A stretch of DNA of 64,000 nucleotides from Thalassolituus oleivorans MIL-1 (GCF_000355675.1 NC_020888.1:1275001-1339000); one strand, 5' to 3'. Counted from the first letter of the stretch, positions 29,701 through 35,751 are shown. Translations and numbers: made by a program. Notes: generated by a model not told the origin, from the letters alone.

Positions 29701-30052
29701 ATAGGGCATCGGGGTACACATCGTAAGTGCTACCCGTCCAAATAAATTCGTAATCGGCAGGGCCTGCGCTACCTAAAACGCCACCCGTAGGTGAGCAGGC
29801 TAGAGAGTTGAATTGTGCATTCACACTGACATCAATACTGACGTCGTAAGTGGTATTTAGAATATCTGCAGCACGTTGAAAGACGTTTTGTCGTTGTTCA
29901 CCTAGGGTTGTTCCAGGGTTGCCATCAATCGCAGCAACAACCGTCGTATCGTTAAAACCTTCGCCACCGCCGTCACCATTGACAATCAAAATATCGGCCT
30001 GAGCCGAGCATGTTAAAAGCGCGCTGATCAGTAAGGTCGTTTTAATATTCAT
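26798..30052 (-). CDS. Secreted zinc metalloprotease with cadherin-like repeats and GlyGly-CTERM tail
   Basis: 1084-residue exoprotein. Signal peptide MNIKTTLLISALLTCSAQA. The protease domain has the zinc motif HELLHGMGF at residues 171-179 and a possible third ligand His277 in SHFDTAVTPNEIMEP, as in metzincin-like enzymes (inference). Then come repeated beta-sandwich modules: two near-identical 90-residue units at 321-410 and 411-500, starting API/APV...GAIGAKSLNEDATLS, and more diverged ones after. The C-terminus AAGGAFGILLLLLPAVFIQRRRR is a GlyGly-CTERM sorting signal, which is cleaved by rhombosortase and accompanies type II secretion. The start overlaps the stop of the small anchored protein by four bases. 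Confidence 0.88.
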   Translation of the reverse strand: MNIKTTLLISALLTCSAQADILIVNGDGGGEGFNDTTVVAAIDGNPGTTLGEQRQNVFQRAADILNTTYDVSIDVSVNAQFNSLACSPTGGVLGSAGPADYEFIWTGSTYDVYPDALYNQINGADITAGVEINAEFNSDVDNSYCLGTTDWYYGYGDPTNGDSSLLSVVIHELLHGMGFLSLLQSDGSSSAYFFNGSTNVDVFDSYTKNLMNASNSTMLTNMVAANRATAITNTGNLVWTGALVNAESGNYSAGVNAGRMQMYAPSSYESGSSVSHFDTAVTPNEIMEPVYTQFIETAGLAAQLLADIGWTLYTPAPNNAPVLTAIGAKSLNEDATLSVTLSATDGDGDSLTYSLDSASADLGASLSGTTLTITPTANYNGSGSITVSVSDGTDTDSEAFSVTVNAVNDAPILGAIGAKSLNEDATLSITLSATDVDGNSLTYSLDSASANLGASLSGTSLTITPSANYNDSGSITVSVSDSALTDSETFAVTVNAVNDAPTIGAVSNRNQANDSTETVTLSGADVDGDSLTFSVTSYDAGKLTASVSGTTLTIAPVSGQTGASTINLQVSDGALTASTSFVVTLIDASVNDAPAITSVNARKMLVDDTDTFTISATDANSDPITLTIVSGETDSALNASLSGTALTLAPSSTGNFNVRINADDGVDSSNLDISISVYPAYALSSGANTLGDGDTLAENTLSDTTVTLTGGDDALTATVFYNGEYRTDLLSNSTNSYVLAMPESGAFAGVYTLDVTDSNGLGATYYIERPVRLISQVDPLLAGSSITRIDIEGAAAASTLTLDSDNSDIAWIDDEGTPISTLISPDDSVNYNRVSAFLDVANSVTGDSVISAYGSNIPTGELTLASVAARTLAIHIIDEDGNDLSDVDVLVDDERTSGWGVNDSAISNANGDITLDLPQVELPLVISAAGFTTRTVIPDAGATSIEITMAAAASNTSTIDVAYRLYGTITAQNFNFDELPVLSVTLSSGDVETIETTVIGNRSVSYEWESDLNNGLPQTLLIQHSLTSDVSLPLSPAFDEQSISATLTKVSTSSSDSTAAGGAFGILLLLLPAVFIQRRRRIAA
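28553..29092 (-). repeat. Two tandem 270-bp repeats inside the metalloprotease gene
   Basis: Codons 321-410 and 411-500 encode near-identical 90-residue cadherin-like modules, so the DNA repeats in tandem (28823-29092 and 28553-28822). They share AIGAKSLNEDATLS, LTYSLDSASA and LGASLSGT in register. Similarity this high suggests recent duplication or gene conversion and a site for copy-number change. Confidence 0.8.
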
Positions 30053-30498
30053 TGTGCTGGCACCTCAACCTGACCGTGGGGCTGAATTTGACGCTCAACT
30101 GTACTCATACTGCCATCGGGATTGATAACTGCCATCGTGACAACTTCCCACTGGCGGCGCGCAGGTAAGCTGAAACCACCTTGACCATTTGGTACTGGTG
30201 TCAGCTCGCTGGCCGGAAGGCGGCGCTCATTGATATAGGTTTGCAGATGCTCAGGTAGAGCGCCTGAATCATCATCTAGGTGTGAGTGTTCTTTTTTCGA
30301 TTGCGCTACTGACGGCTGCTGCGCAGCTATCACTGATGGTGTTTTTGCGCTAGCGGGTGACGATGAAGCCGGATTCACCAATGGCTCCACGGGTGCGCTT
30401 TGAATGGCAACAACCGACTTATCCGGCACGGACAGCCAGACCACTGCACTGATGGCGGCAGCCGCAGCGAGTAAAGGAAACAGGGGGCGCAAGTTCAA
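30049..30498 (-). CDS. Small membrane-anchored or periplasmic protein upstream of the metalloprotease
   Basis: 149 residues, not recognised. The N-terminus has a hydrophobic segment (LFPLLAAAAAISAVVWL), probably an uncleaved anchor. A Pro/Ser/Ala-rich linker follows, then a short domain with ELTPVPNGQGGFSLPARRQW and VVTMAVINPDGSMSTVERQ. Its stop overlaps the protease ATG (ATGA), so the pair is coupled; a role in export or control of the protease is a reasonable guess only. Confidence 0.7.
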   Translation of the reverse strand: MNLRPLFPLLAAAAAISAVVWLSVPDKSVVAIQSAPVEPLVNPASSSPASAKTPSVIAAQQPSVAQSKKEHSHLDDDSGALPEHLQTYINERRLPASELTPVPNGQGGFSLPARRQWEVVTMAVINPDGSMSTVERQIQPHGQVEVPAQ

Positions 30499-31028
30499 GG
30501 TAAACTCCGAAGACGGATAGCAATACCTTTAGCCTAGACCTCGCTCAAAGGTACACCAGCGTCATCCAGTAATTTTGCGTTACCGTTTGCAGTTATTGGG
30601 GTAACAATCGGTGACTTTCTGACACTTTTCGCGACGTCATCGTGGTTACACAAAATATTCATAACCGTACGCGTTGACGTACTCCTGTGCTTTATAAGAA
30701 TTTAGCGGCATGGCAAAAGACTGTATGGCTAAACAGATGATCTAGCTAAAACTGAAAAATCGTGCGCGTTTAGCCGCCAACCCAACTTTTAGCGTGCGCG
30801 TTTTGTTTTTCTTGCATTGAAAATACGCGGGTGAATCAATTAGTTACACCAGTTGCTCAAGTGATAACGCGCAAATTGTAAAGACGACTTGGTGTGTAAA
30901 CGCGCATGCGCGTTTACACACCGGTCAATTAGGTCAGAAGTGCTACTTTCCATTGCTAAAACAGCAGGTTAGACTCGGGACATCGAAGGGAAGCGAAGCG
31001 TCAAAACGCGCATGCGCATGAATAAACT
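30499..31028. other. Non-coding stretch before the integron cassettes, with iterated AACGCGC motifs
   Basis: About 530 bases with no credible gene. CGTGCGCGTTT occurs at 30761-30771 and 30793-30803, AACGCGC at 30866-30872, and AAACGCGCATGCGC at 30898-30911 and 31004-31017, the first inside a perfect palindrome. No integrase reading frame or remnant of 60 codons or more is present. It may hold the promoter of the leftward protease operon and an attI-like or operator region for the array, but none can be proven. Confidence 0.5.
30891..30922. repeat. Perfect 32-bp palindrome
   Basis: GGTGTGTAAACGCGCA followed at once by its exact reverse complement TGCGCGTTTACACACC, with no loop. Such a loopless palindrome suits a dimeric protein-binding site or a cruciform rather than a terminator. 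Confidence 0.85.
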
Positions 31029-31048
31029 GTTAGCTTCAAGGTGAAATA

Positions 31049-31825
31049 ATGATAGATAGTAGCATTAGGGAAGACATATTAAGTCGCCTTGAAAAGACTG
31101 AAGAGAAATACGACGTTAAGATTCTCATGGCTATCGAGTCAGGAAGTCGAGCGTGGGGGTTTGCTTCGCCTAATAGTGATTATGATGTCCGCTTTATATA
31201 TGCAAATAAGCCCGATTGGTATCTGGCAGTCGATTTGGAAGATAAGCGAGATGTGATTGAGTATCCGATAGTTGATGATATTGATTTAAATGGATGGGAT
31301 GTAAGAAAGGCTTTAAAGTTATTCTGGAAATCAAATCCTGCATTTGTAGAGTGGATACAATCCCCTATATCTTATATTGACGATGGTGATTTTCGTCATG
31401 AATCATTGAAGCTCTTGCCAGAAATATACTCTGCTGAAAAGGGTATATATCACTACCGAAGTATGGCGAAGACTAATTATCGTGGTTATCTAAGAGAGGA
31501 TATGGTTCCGCTAAAAAAGTATTTCTATGTTTTGCGGCCATTGTTCTCCATTCAATGGCTTGAAAGTTACGGTACAGCAGCACCGATAGAATTTGATAGG
31601 GTGTTATCACTAGTAACAGACAATGAGCTACTTGATACGATACATGCGCTTTTGGAGCGTAAAAAGGTAAGTGAAGAAAAGATGCTGGCACCGGCAATAC
31701 CGGTTTTGAATCGGTATATCGAAAAACAGCTCGAAAGATTGGAAGATATAAAACTTCCTAAATCGGATAGAAGCTTTGAAATGGCCCAGCTGAATGAGCT
31801 TTTCCACAAAGTTTTGGGGAAATAA
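31049..31825 (+). CDS. Nucleotidyltransferase domain protein (RlaP/YcgL-like), cassette 1
   Basis: 258 residues. The N-terminal pol-beta nucleotidyltransferase core has ESGSRAWGFASPNSDYDVRF near residue 31-50, giving the GS loop and the two metal-binding Asp residues of the DxD motif, followed by EYPIVDDIDLNGWDVRKALK. This pattern fits PF10127-type predicted nucleotidyltransferases, relatives of phage RNA ligase-associated RlaP. The helical C-terminal half (HYRSMAKTNYRGYL, KKYFYVLRPLFSIQWL) is family-typical. The substrate (RNA, protein or small molecule) is unknown. ATG 31049 follows AAGGTG. It is the first gene of the array. Confidence 0.85.
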   Translation: MIDSSIREDILSRLEKTEEKYDVKILMAIESGSRAWGFASPNSDYDVRFIYANKPDWYLAVDLEDKRDVIEYPIVDDIDLNGWDVRKALKLFWKSNPAFVEWIQSPISYIDDGDFRHESLKLLPEIYSAEKGIYHYRSMAKTNYRGYLREDMVPLKKYFYVLRPLFSIQWLESYGTAAPIEFDRVLSLVTDNELLDTIHALLERKKVSEEKMLAPAIPVLNRYIEKQLERLEDIKLPKSDRSFEMAQLNELFHKVLGK

Positions 31826-31938
31826 GCTAACAAGTGTATGCACAGGAAGCCAACTACGCGCCGCAAATTGTGGTGCGCTTTGCGCACTTTACCACAATTG
31901 GCTCTGCTACGTTGTCTCCTGTGATACAGGCGTTAAGC
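31825..31938. other. attC: attC site 1
   Basis: Begins AGCTAAC and ends GTTAAGC. TGTATGCACAGGA near the left end pairs with TCCTGTGATACA near the right end except for one extra G, the extrahelical base. The centre carries a long internal inverted repeat (AATTGTGGT/ACCACAATT). Confidence 0.85.
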
Positions 31939-31946
31939 GAGTCACT

Positions 31947-32387
31947 ATGAAAGTCATAGCTTTAATCGTAATTTTATTTTCAGTATCCGTTTTCGCCTTC
32001 GCGGAAGGAGGGTCATGCTGGGTTGAATATTCCTATAGTGGTGATACTAATGGCCCTGGCGGACATGGTGACTCAAGCTCAATTAAAAATGCTAACGAAG
32101 TATTCATATATAGGCTATGTAAAAACCAATGCTATTCTGAACTTCCAGAGTATAAAAATATAGATGGTATTAAGTCCTGTAAAATTGACGGTGTTGATAT
32201 TGAAGATTCGCCTTATAAAGAGATATACATTAAAAATAAAAGTAATATTTGTCATGTGCAAGTGGTGGGGAAGTATTTGCACAATATCTACTTGGTTGAA
32301 AATGAAGAGCAGTGTCAGTATAAAATGAAAGAATTTATGTGGTGCAAAAAAGGCGCGAAATGCACTTACACATTAGGCCAATGGTAG
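31947..32387 (+). CDS. Small secreted cysteine-rich protein, cassette 2
   Basis: 146 residues from ATG 31947; the frame is open upstream to 31794 only because attC1 lacks stops. Signal peptide MKVIALIVILFSVSVFAFAEGG. The mature protein has about ten cysteines (CWVEY, LCKNQCYSE, SCKIDG, CHVQV, QCQYK, WCKKGAKCTY), suggesting a disulfide-bonded periplasmic or secreted protein. No recognised domain. The start lies nine bases after the attC1 core, as usual for cassette genes. Strongly AT-rich. Confidence 0.7.
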   Translation: MKVIALIVILFSVSVFAFAEGGSCWVEYSYSGDTNGPGGHGDSSSIKNANEVFIYRLCKNQCYSELPEYKNIDGIKSCKIDGVDIEDSPYKEIYIKNKSNICHVQVVGKYLHNIYLVENEEQCQYKMKEFMWCKKGAKCTYTLGQW

Positions 32388-32388
32388 C

Positions 32389-32490
32389 GCTTAACAAGGC
32401 GCTGTACCGGACTCCGAAAAATCGTCATCTTTTTTGCAAAAGCGCAAAAAAGCTACCAAGTTTACTCTGCCGGTAAGCGCGGCGTTATGG
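32389..32490. other. attC: attC site 2
   Basis: Begins GCTTAAC and ends GTTATGG. GCGCTGTACCGG pairs with CCGGTAAGCGC leaving a single unpaired G. Its left arm is almost identical to that of the disrupted site 7. Confidence 0.82.
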
Positions 32491-32497
32491 ATGCAAA

Positions 32498-32974
32498 ATG
32501 TATAGATTATTAACAATAGTTTTAATGCTACTTTCAGGTTTCTCTGTAGCAGGTGACCTTACGATTCAAATTAGTTCTGTAAGCTGTATTGGAGTAGATG
32601 AGCATGCTCGCTATAAATATAGAGTGGGTTTTATTGTTCAAAATACTGGGAAAAAAGAACTCACGATCATCAGCAAATCAAATCGAATTTCAAGCCTAGA
32701 CTCTGAAGTGCCTGAGTTAGTATTTGGACATGGTGAAATGAAGGCCGATGGTATTCTAATTATCCCTCCTAGAGACGAACTTGGTTTAGTTATCCTTCAT
32801 CCTGATGACGGTGCTCAAATATTTGATATTTACAAATCTAAGAAGCCTCTTCCAGAAAAAGTTATTGTTGGTTATCAAGGAACGGGGATTAATAATGGAA
32901 GGTATGGTAACTGGGAGGGGTTGATTAAAAGCCCTCCCACTAAAGTAACAACTACCAAGCTGTGTAATCCATAA
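32498..32974 (+). CDS. Small secreted protein of unknown function, cassette 3
   Basis: 158 residues with a signal peptide MYRLLTIVLMLLSGFSVAG. The mature part looks like a beta-sandwich (DLTIQISSVSCIG, YRVGFIVQNTGKKELTI, ELGLVILHPDDGAQIF) with two cysteines. It could be an immunoglobulin-like periplasmic protein; no family recognised. Starts seven bases after the attC2 end and stops inside attC3, a typical compact cassette. Confidence 0.68.
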   Translation: MYRLLTIVLMLLSGFSVAGDLTIQISSVSCIGVDEHARYKYRVGFIVQNTGKKELTIISKSNRISSLDSEVPELVFGHGEMKADGILIIPPRDELGLVILHPDDGAQIFDIYKSKKPLPEKVIVGYQGTGINNGRYGNWEGLIKSPPTKVTTTKLCNP

Positions 32975-33066
32975 CAAAAGCATGTTGCATAAAACCACTG
33001 CGTGGTTTGGACGGTTTATCCGCTCGTACCTCGCTACAAAAGCGCCGCAAATGCTAGGCGTTAAAT
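32969..33066. other. attC: attC site 3
   Basis: Begins CCATAAC and ends GTTAAAT. AGCATGTTGC pairs with GCAAATGCT leaving one unpaired G. It starts inside the last codons of the cassette 3 gene. Confidence 0.8.
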
Positions 33067-33090
33067 TTTTCAATATCGGATGTCATATAC

Positions 33091-33579
33091 ATGGATGAGA
33101 CCAAGCAATTCAAATGTCTTACTGACTTGAGGGAAATAATAAGCGAGCTGGATGGGTTTTATGCAAGACCCAGCGTCCGTGGGCAGCATCCAACCCTGTA
33201 CCCTGAAGTTTCTGACGGGCGATATCGCACTGTGTGCGGCGTTCGTGTCTGCGACTACACATTATCTGAAGATGGTCAGTGGGTTCTCCCTGATGATCAG
33301 ATGGGGTTGTCATTTTCTTCAAGCTGGCAGCATCTTAAAAGTGCGCATAAAATGGTCTCTCGTGGTGCAGGTAAGGATGTTGATGTATTTTGGGTGTTAT
33401 CTCGCGCCGACATCCCAAAAGGTATGTCATTTCAACCAGATAGACGGGCTTCGAAATCTGCAAAAGGCCATTATTTATTAACGGTAAATGAGAGGATGAA
33501 AATTAGTTCTCTCGTAGAAAAACTCAAATGGATAGCCGACAGGATGTCCGTTATTAAAAATGCGGGAGATGCGTTGTGA
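33091..33579 (+). CDS. Unknown protein, first gene of a bicistronic cassette (cassette 4)
   Basis: 162 residues, no signal peptide. Features seen: LREIISELDGFYARPSVRG, CGVRVCDYTLSEDGQWVLP, GLSFSSSWQHLKSAHKMVSRGAGK, VFWVLSRADIPKGMSFQPD, and a helical end KISSLVEKLKWIADRM. I do not recognise the family; the compact globular form and the overlapping downstream partner recall toxin-immunity or toxin-antitoxin pairs (inference). The stop overlaps the next start by four bases (GTGA). Starts 24 bases after attC3. Confidence 0.65.
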   Translation: MDETKQFKCLTDLREIISELDGFYARPSVRGQHPTLYPEVSDGRYRTVCGVRVCDYTLSEDGQWVLPDDQMGLSFSSSWQHLKSAHKMVSRGAGKDVDVFWVLSRADIPKGMSFQPDRRASKSAKGHYLLTVNERMKISSLVEKLKWIADRMSVIKNAGDAL

Positions 33580-33881
33580 TTTTGACTGTTAGATATTCCC
33601 ATGTTCGTGATCTCGTTTTTTATTATGCAAATCAGCTATCTGATCAAAGAGTCCTAGATGTACTTGAAGACGGATTGAAATCTGAAGATGATGCAAAACA
33701 CTTTAGCTACTTTATTTGGAAAATGATCGATAAAATGGCTGAAGATAGAGAAAACGGTGTTGAGGTTTTAGGCGGGAAGGATAATACGTCAATGTTGCCG
33801 GATGTTTCTTATGAATTAGATGTCTTGATGTCAGATAGCGGATATAGCCAAATCTGGGAAGAGATCTCGGACGAAGCCTAA
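33576..33881 (+). CDS. Small acidic protein, second gene of the bicistronic cassette
   Basis: 101 residues, strongly acidic (many Asp and Glu, ending EEISDEA), no signal peptide. Start is GTG 33576 overlapping the upstream TGA, so it is translated by coupling. Acidic small partners are common for antitoxins and immunity proteins, but no family is recognised. The gene ends just before attC4, so both genes move as one cassette. Confidence 0.62.
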   Translation: MILTVRYSHVRDLVFYYANQLSDQRVLDVLEDGLKSEDDAKHFSYFIWKMIDKMAEDRENGVEVLGGKDNTSMLPDVSYELDVLMSDSGYSQIWEEISDEA

Positions 33882-33971
33882 ATTTAACAAACCGCTGAAA
33901 TACGTTACGGCCACAAAAAGCCTGGCCTTCACTAGGACTCGCTTCGCTCGCCTTCTAGCGGGGCGTTATGC
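33882..33971. other. attC: attC site 4
   Basis: Begins ATTTAAC and ends GTTATGC. ACCGCTGAAA pairs with TTCTAGCGG with unpaired bases near the centre. A GGCC-containing inner hairpin lies between the arms. Confidence 0.78.
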
Positions 33972-33983
33972 ATCAAAACGATA

Positions 33984-34391
33984 ATGAACGTAACTTATAG
34001 TCTAAGCGATAAAAACATAGAAGAATTGCACAGCCTCTATCAAGAAGAGTGGTGGACCAAAGGCCGCACACTTCAAGAAACAAGAAGTTGTGTCAAGGGC
34101 TCACAGATAAACATCGGTGTTTTAACTGATGAAAAAACTCTCATAGCTTACGCTCGGGTGCTGACAGACTTTACTTTTAAAGCGCTAATCTTTGACATCA
34201 TTGTTTCTGAAAATCAAAGAAGAAATGGGCTGGGGGATAAATTGATAGAGTTAATAAAGGCTCATAAAAAGCTAGCCTCGGTCAAAAGTTTTGAACTATA
34301 TTGTCTTCCAGAAATGTTCACATTTTATGAAAGACATGGCTTTTCTGCTGAAGTTGGCGACATTAAACTAATGAGGCAATCAAATGCATAA
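33984..34391 (+). CDS. GNAT family N-acetyltransferase, cassette 5
   Basis: 135 residues. Acetyl-CoA-binding core is visible: LIAYARVLTDFTFKALIFDI, then VSENQRRNGLGDKLIELI with the Q/R-x-x-G-x-G/A pyrophosphate loop, and the C-terminal FYERHGFSAE. The substrate is unknown; cassette-borne GNATs include drug and toxin acetylators. ATG 33984 sits 13 bases after attC4; no strong ribosome site. The stop lies within attC5. Confidence 0.9.
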   Translation: MNVTYSLSDKNIEELHSLYQEEWWTKGRTLQETRSCVKGSQINIGVLTDEKTLIAYARVLTDFTFKALIFDIIVSENQRRNGLGDKLIELIKAHKKLASVKSFELYCLPEMFTFYERHGFSAEVGDIKLMRQSNA

Positions 34392-34466
34392 CAAGCACAT
34401 TAAAAATCGCCCACAAAAAGCGTGGGCTGGACTCGCTAACGCTCGCCTTTTATGTGTGCGTTAGCC
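34386..34466. other. attC: attC site 5
   Basis: Begins GCATAAC and ends GTTAGCC. GCACATTAAAA pairs with TTTTATGTGTG leaving an unpaired T. An inner GCCCAC/GTGGGC stem is present. Confidence 0.82.
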
Positions 34467-34485
34467 ATATTGGGAAATTGACATC

Positions 34486-35100
34486 GTGCATCAATATCTA
34501 GAGTCAACGAAATACATAGACTGGAAGACGCCAGAGGTGCTGACTAGGGCGAAGTCACTAGCCGCCGGCGCTGACTGTCCCGAGCTGGTTGCAGAGAAGT
34601 GCTTTGTATTCGTCCGAGACCAAATCAAGCATAGTTGGGATCACGAGTGTGATCCTGTGACATGTAAGGCATCCGACGTGTTGAAACACGGAACAGGTTA
34701 CTGTTACGCGAAGAGCCACTTGCTGGCAGCATTGCTACGAGCAAATGGAATACCGGCAGGTCTGTGCTATCAACGGTTAACCATCAGTGATGATGGTGAT
34801 GGGCCACCTTATTGTCTGCATGGCTTGAACGCTTTGTATCTTAAAGAACACGGGTGGTATCGAGTTGATGCTAGAGGAAATAAGGAGGGCGTCTCGGCTG
34901 ATTTCTGTCCCCCGACTGAGCACTTGGCATTTCCGATAGTCACTGCGGGAGAAGCTGATCTGCCTGAAATATGGGCAGAGCCAATAACGCCTGTTCTTGA
35001 CGTGCTTCTATCAAAAAATACCTATCGCGAGGTGGCAGATAATCTGCCGGATATTCAGCTAAATACGGCTAACAAAGCAATGCACGCGACAAGCGCGTGA
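34486..35100 (+). CDS. Transglutaminase-like cysteine protease-fold protein, cassette 6
   Basis: 204 residues, start GTG 34486. Transglutaminase-core triad is visible: Cys73 in GTGYCYAKSHLL, His112 in CLHGLNALYL and Asp128 in WYRVDARGN. No signal peptide, so probably cytoplasmic. Bacterial members are peptidases, amidases or cross-linking enzymes; the substrate is not predictable. The last codons read through the attC6 site, so the C-terminus (NTANKAMHATSA) is encoded by the recombination site. Confidence 0.86.
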   Translation: MHQYLESTKYIDWKTPEVLTRAKSLAAGADCPELVAEKCFVFVRDQIKHSWDHECDPVTCKASDVLKHGTGYCYAKSHLLAALLRANGIPAGLCYQRLTISDDGDGPPYCLHGLNALYLKEHGWYRVDARGNKEGVSADFCPPTEHLAFPIVTAGEADLPEIWAEPITPVLDVLLSKNTYREVADNLPDIQLNTANKAMHATSA

Positions 35101-35114
35101 TTGCGGCGTTAGCA
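35067..35114. other. attC: attC site 6 (short)
   Basis: Only 48 bases: GGCTAAC to GTTAGCA. GCAATGCACGCG pairs with CGCGTGATTGC leaving one unpaired G, a 4-base loop (ACAA). The cleanest attC hairpin in the window. Confidence 0.9.
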
Positions 35115-35121
35115 GCAAAAA

Positions 35122-35187
35122 TACATGTACCATATGTTGTGCATATAAAATAACTGAGTTATAGTTGTTCAATAAATTGTACATGTA
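35122..35187 (+). promoter_or_regulatory. Candidate operator of the YefM-YoeB operon
   Basis: TACATGTA occurs at 35122-35129 and 35180-35187; the second overlaps TGTACA (35178-35183). YefM-YoeB of E. coli is known to bind TGTACA-centred repeats upstream of its own genes. This implies the cassette has its own autoregulated promoter. Confidence 0.55.
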
Positions 35188-35195
35188 GGTGGTTT

Positions 35196-35450
35196 ATGAG
35201 AGTTGTATCTTTTACTGAAGCAAGAAATGGATTAAAAGCTGTTTTAGACTCTGTCGTTAATGATGCAGACACCACGGTTATAACGCGTCGAGATTCAGAA
35301 GATGCGGTTGTAATGTCATTAGATTATTACAATAGTTTGATGGAAACAGTTCATTTATTAAAGTCTCCTGCAAATGCAGAACATTTAAACAAATCAATAG
35401 CTCAATATAAAAGTGGTAAAACTACGCAAAGAGATATAGTCGATGAGTAG
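35196..35450 (+). CDS. yefM: Antitoxin YefM, cassette 7
   Basis: 84-residue Phd/YefM antitoxin that neutralises YoeB and autoregulates the operon. N-terminal DNA-binding and dimerisation fold MRVVSFTEARNGLKAVLDSV, ITRRDSEDAVVMSLDYYNSL, then the toxin-binding tail LLKSPANAEHLNKSI...KSGKTTQRDIVDE, matching E. coli YefM in length and order. Overlaps the toxin gene by eight bases. Preceded by two TACATGTA repeats. Confidence 0.93.
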   Translation: MRVVSFTEARNGLKAVLDSVVNDADTTVITRRDSEDAVVMSLDYYNSLMETVHLLKSPANAEHLNKSIAQYKSGKTTQRDIVDE

Positions 35451-35706
35451 TAGGCTTCTTTGTTGGACCGATGAAGCTTGGAATGATTACGTTTACTGGC
35501 AAGGTCAGGACAAAAAGACATTAAAGCGTATAAACAAATTAATCAGTGACACTAAGCGTTCACCATTTGAGGGTATTGGCAAGCCTGAGTCTCTTAAAGA
35601 AAATTTGTCAGGTTTCTGGTCACGCCGAATTGATGACACCAATCGTTTAGTTTATGCCGTTGATGATAAAACGCTAACCATAATATCGTGCAGGTATCAT
35701 TACTAA
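35443..35706 (+). CDS. yoeB: Toxin YoeB, ribosome-dependent mRNA endonuclease, cassette 7
   Basis: 87 residues. Cleaves mRNA at the ribosomal A site during translation. Family landmarks: WTDEAWNDYVYWQ, LISDTKRSPFEGIGKPE with the catalytic Glu, LSGFWSRRIDDTNRLVYAV with the catalytic Arg, and the C-terminal CRYHY with catalytic His and Tyr intact. The toxin therefore looks functional. The pair likely stabilises the array against cassette loss, a role known for other integron toxin-antitoxin cassettes. Confidence 0.95.
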   Translation: MSSRLLCWTDEAWNDYVYWQGQDKKTLKRINKLISDTKRSPFEGIGKPESLKENLSGFWSRRIDDTNRLVYAVDDKTLTIISCRYHY

Positions 35707-35728
35707 TGTGCATGCACCAAATAAAACT

Positions 35729-35751
35729 GCTAACAAGGCGCTCTACCGGAT
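35729..35751. other. attC: attC site 7, left half only, interrupted by IS3
   Basis: CTGCTAACAAGGCGCTCTACC then GGA, nearly the same as the left arm of attC2 (one internal difference, C for the extrahelical G). The sequence stops at the IS3 left end at 35752 and no right arm is found downstream. Confidence 0.75.

Larger units (their letters stand above)
31029..35750 (+). mobile_element. Integron gene-cassette array without integrase (CALIN), seven cassettes
   Basis: Seven gene units, all on the + strand, are each followed by an attC-like site with RYYYAAC-type and GTTRRRY-type ends and complementary arms that leave one unpaired base, the hallmark of attC folding. GTTAGCT at 31029-31035 marks the left edge. 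Genes are AT-rich, small and functionally unrelated, as typical of cassettes. No intI is present in the window, and the right end is cut by an IS3 element inside the seventh attC. Confidence 0.85.

Noticed and set aside
30499-31048. An integron integrase or attI with a remnant intI left of the array
   Set aside because: No reading frame or tyrosine-recombinase motif (R, HxxR, Y pattern) could be found in the region, and no mirror arm pairs with the GTTAGCT edge.
31473-31887. Antisense ORFs over the cassette 1 gene
   Set aside because: They are shadows of the nucleotidyltransferase frame without motifs or ribosome sites.
33091-33579. Assigning cassette 4 protein 1 to a named type VI effector or polymorphic toxin family
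   Set aside because: No catalytic motif of a known toxin family could be recognised; kept as unknown.
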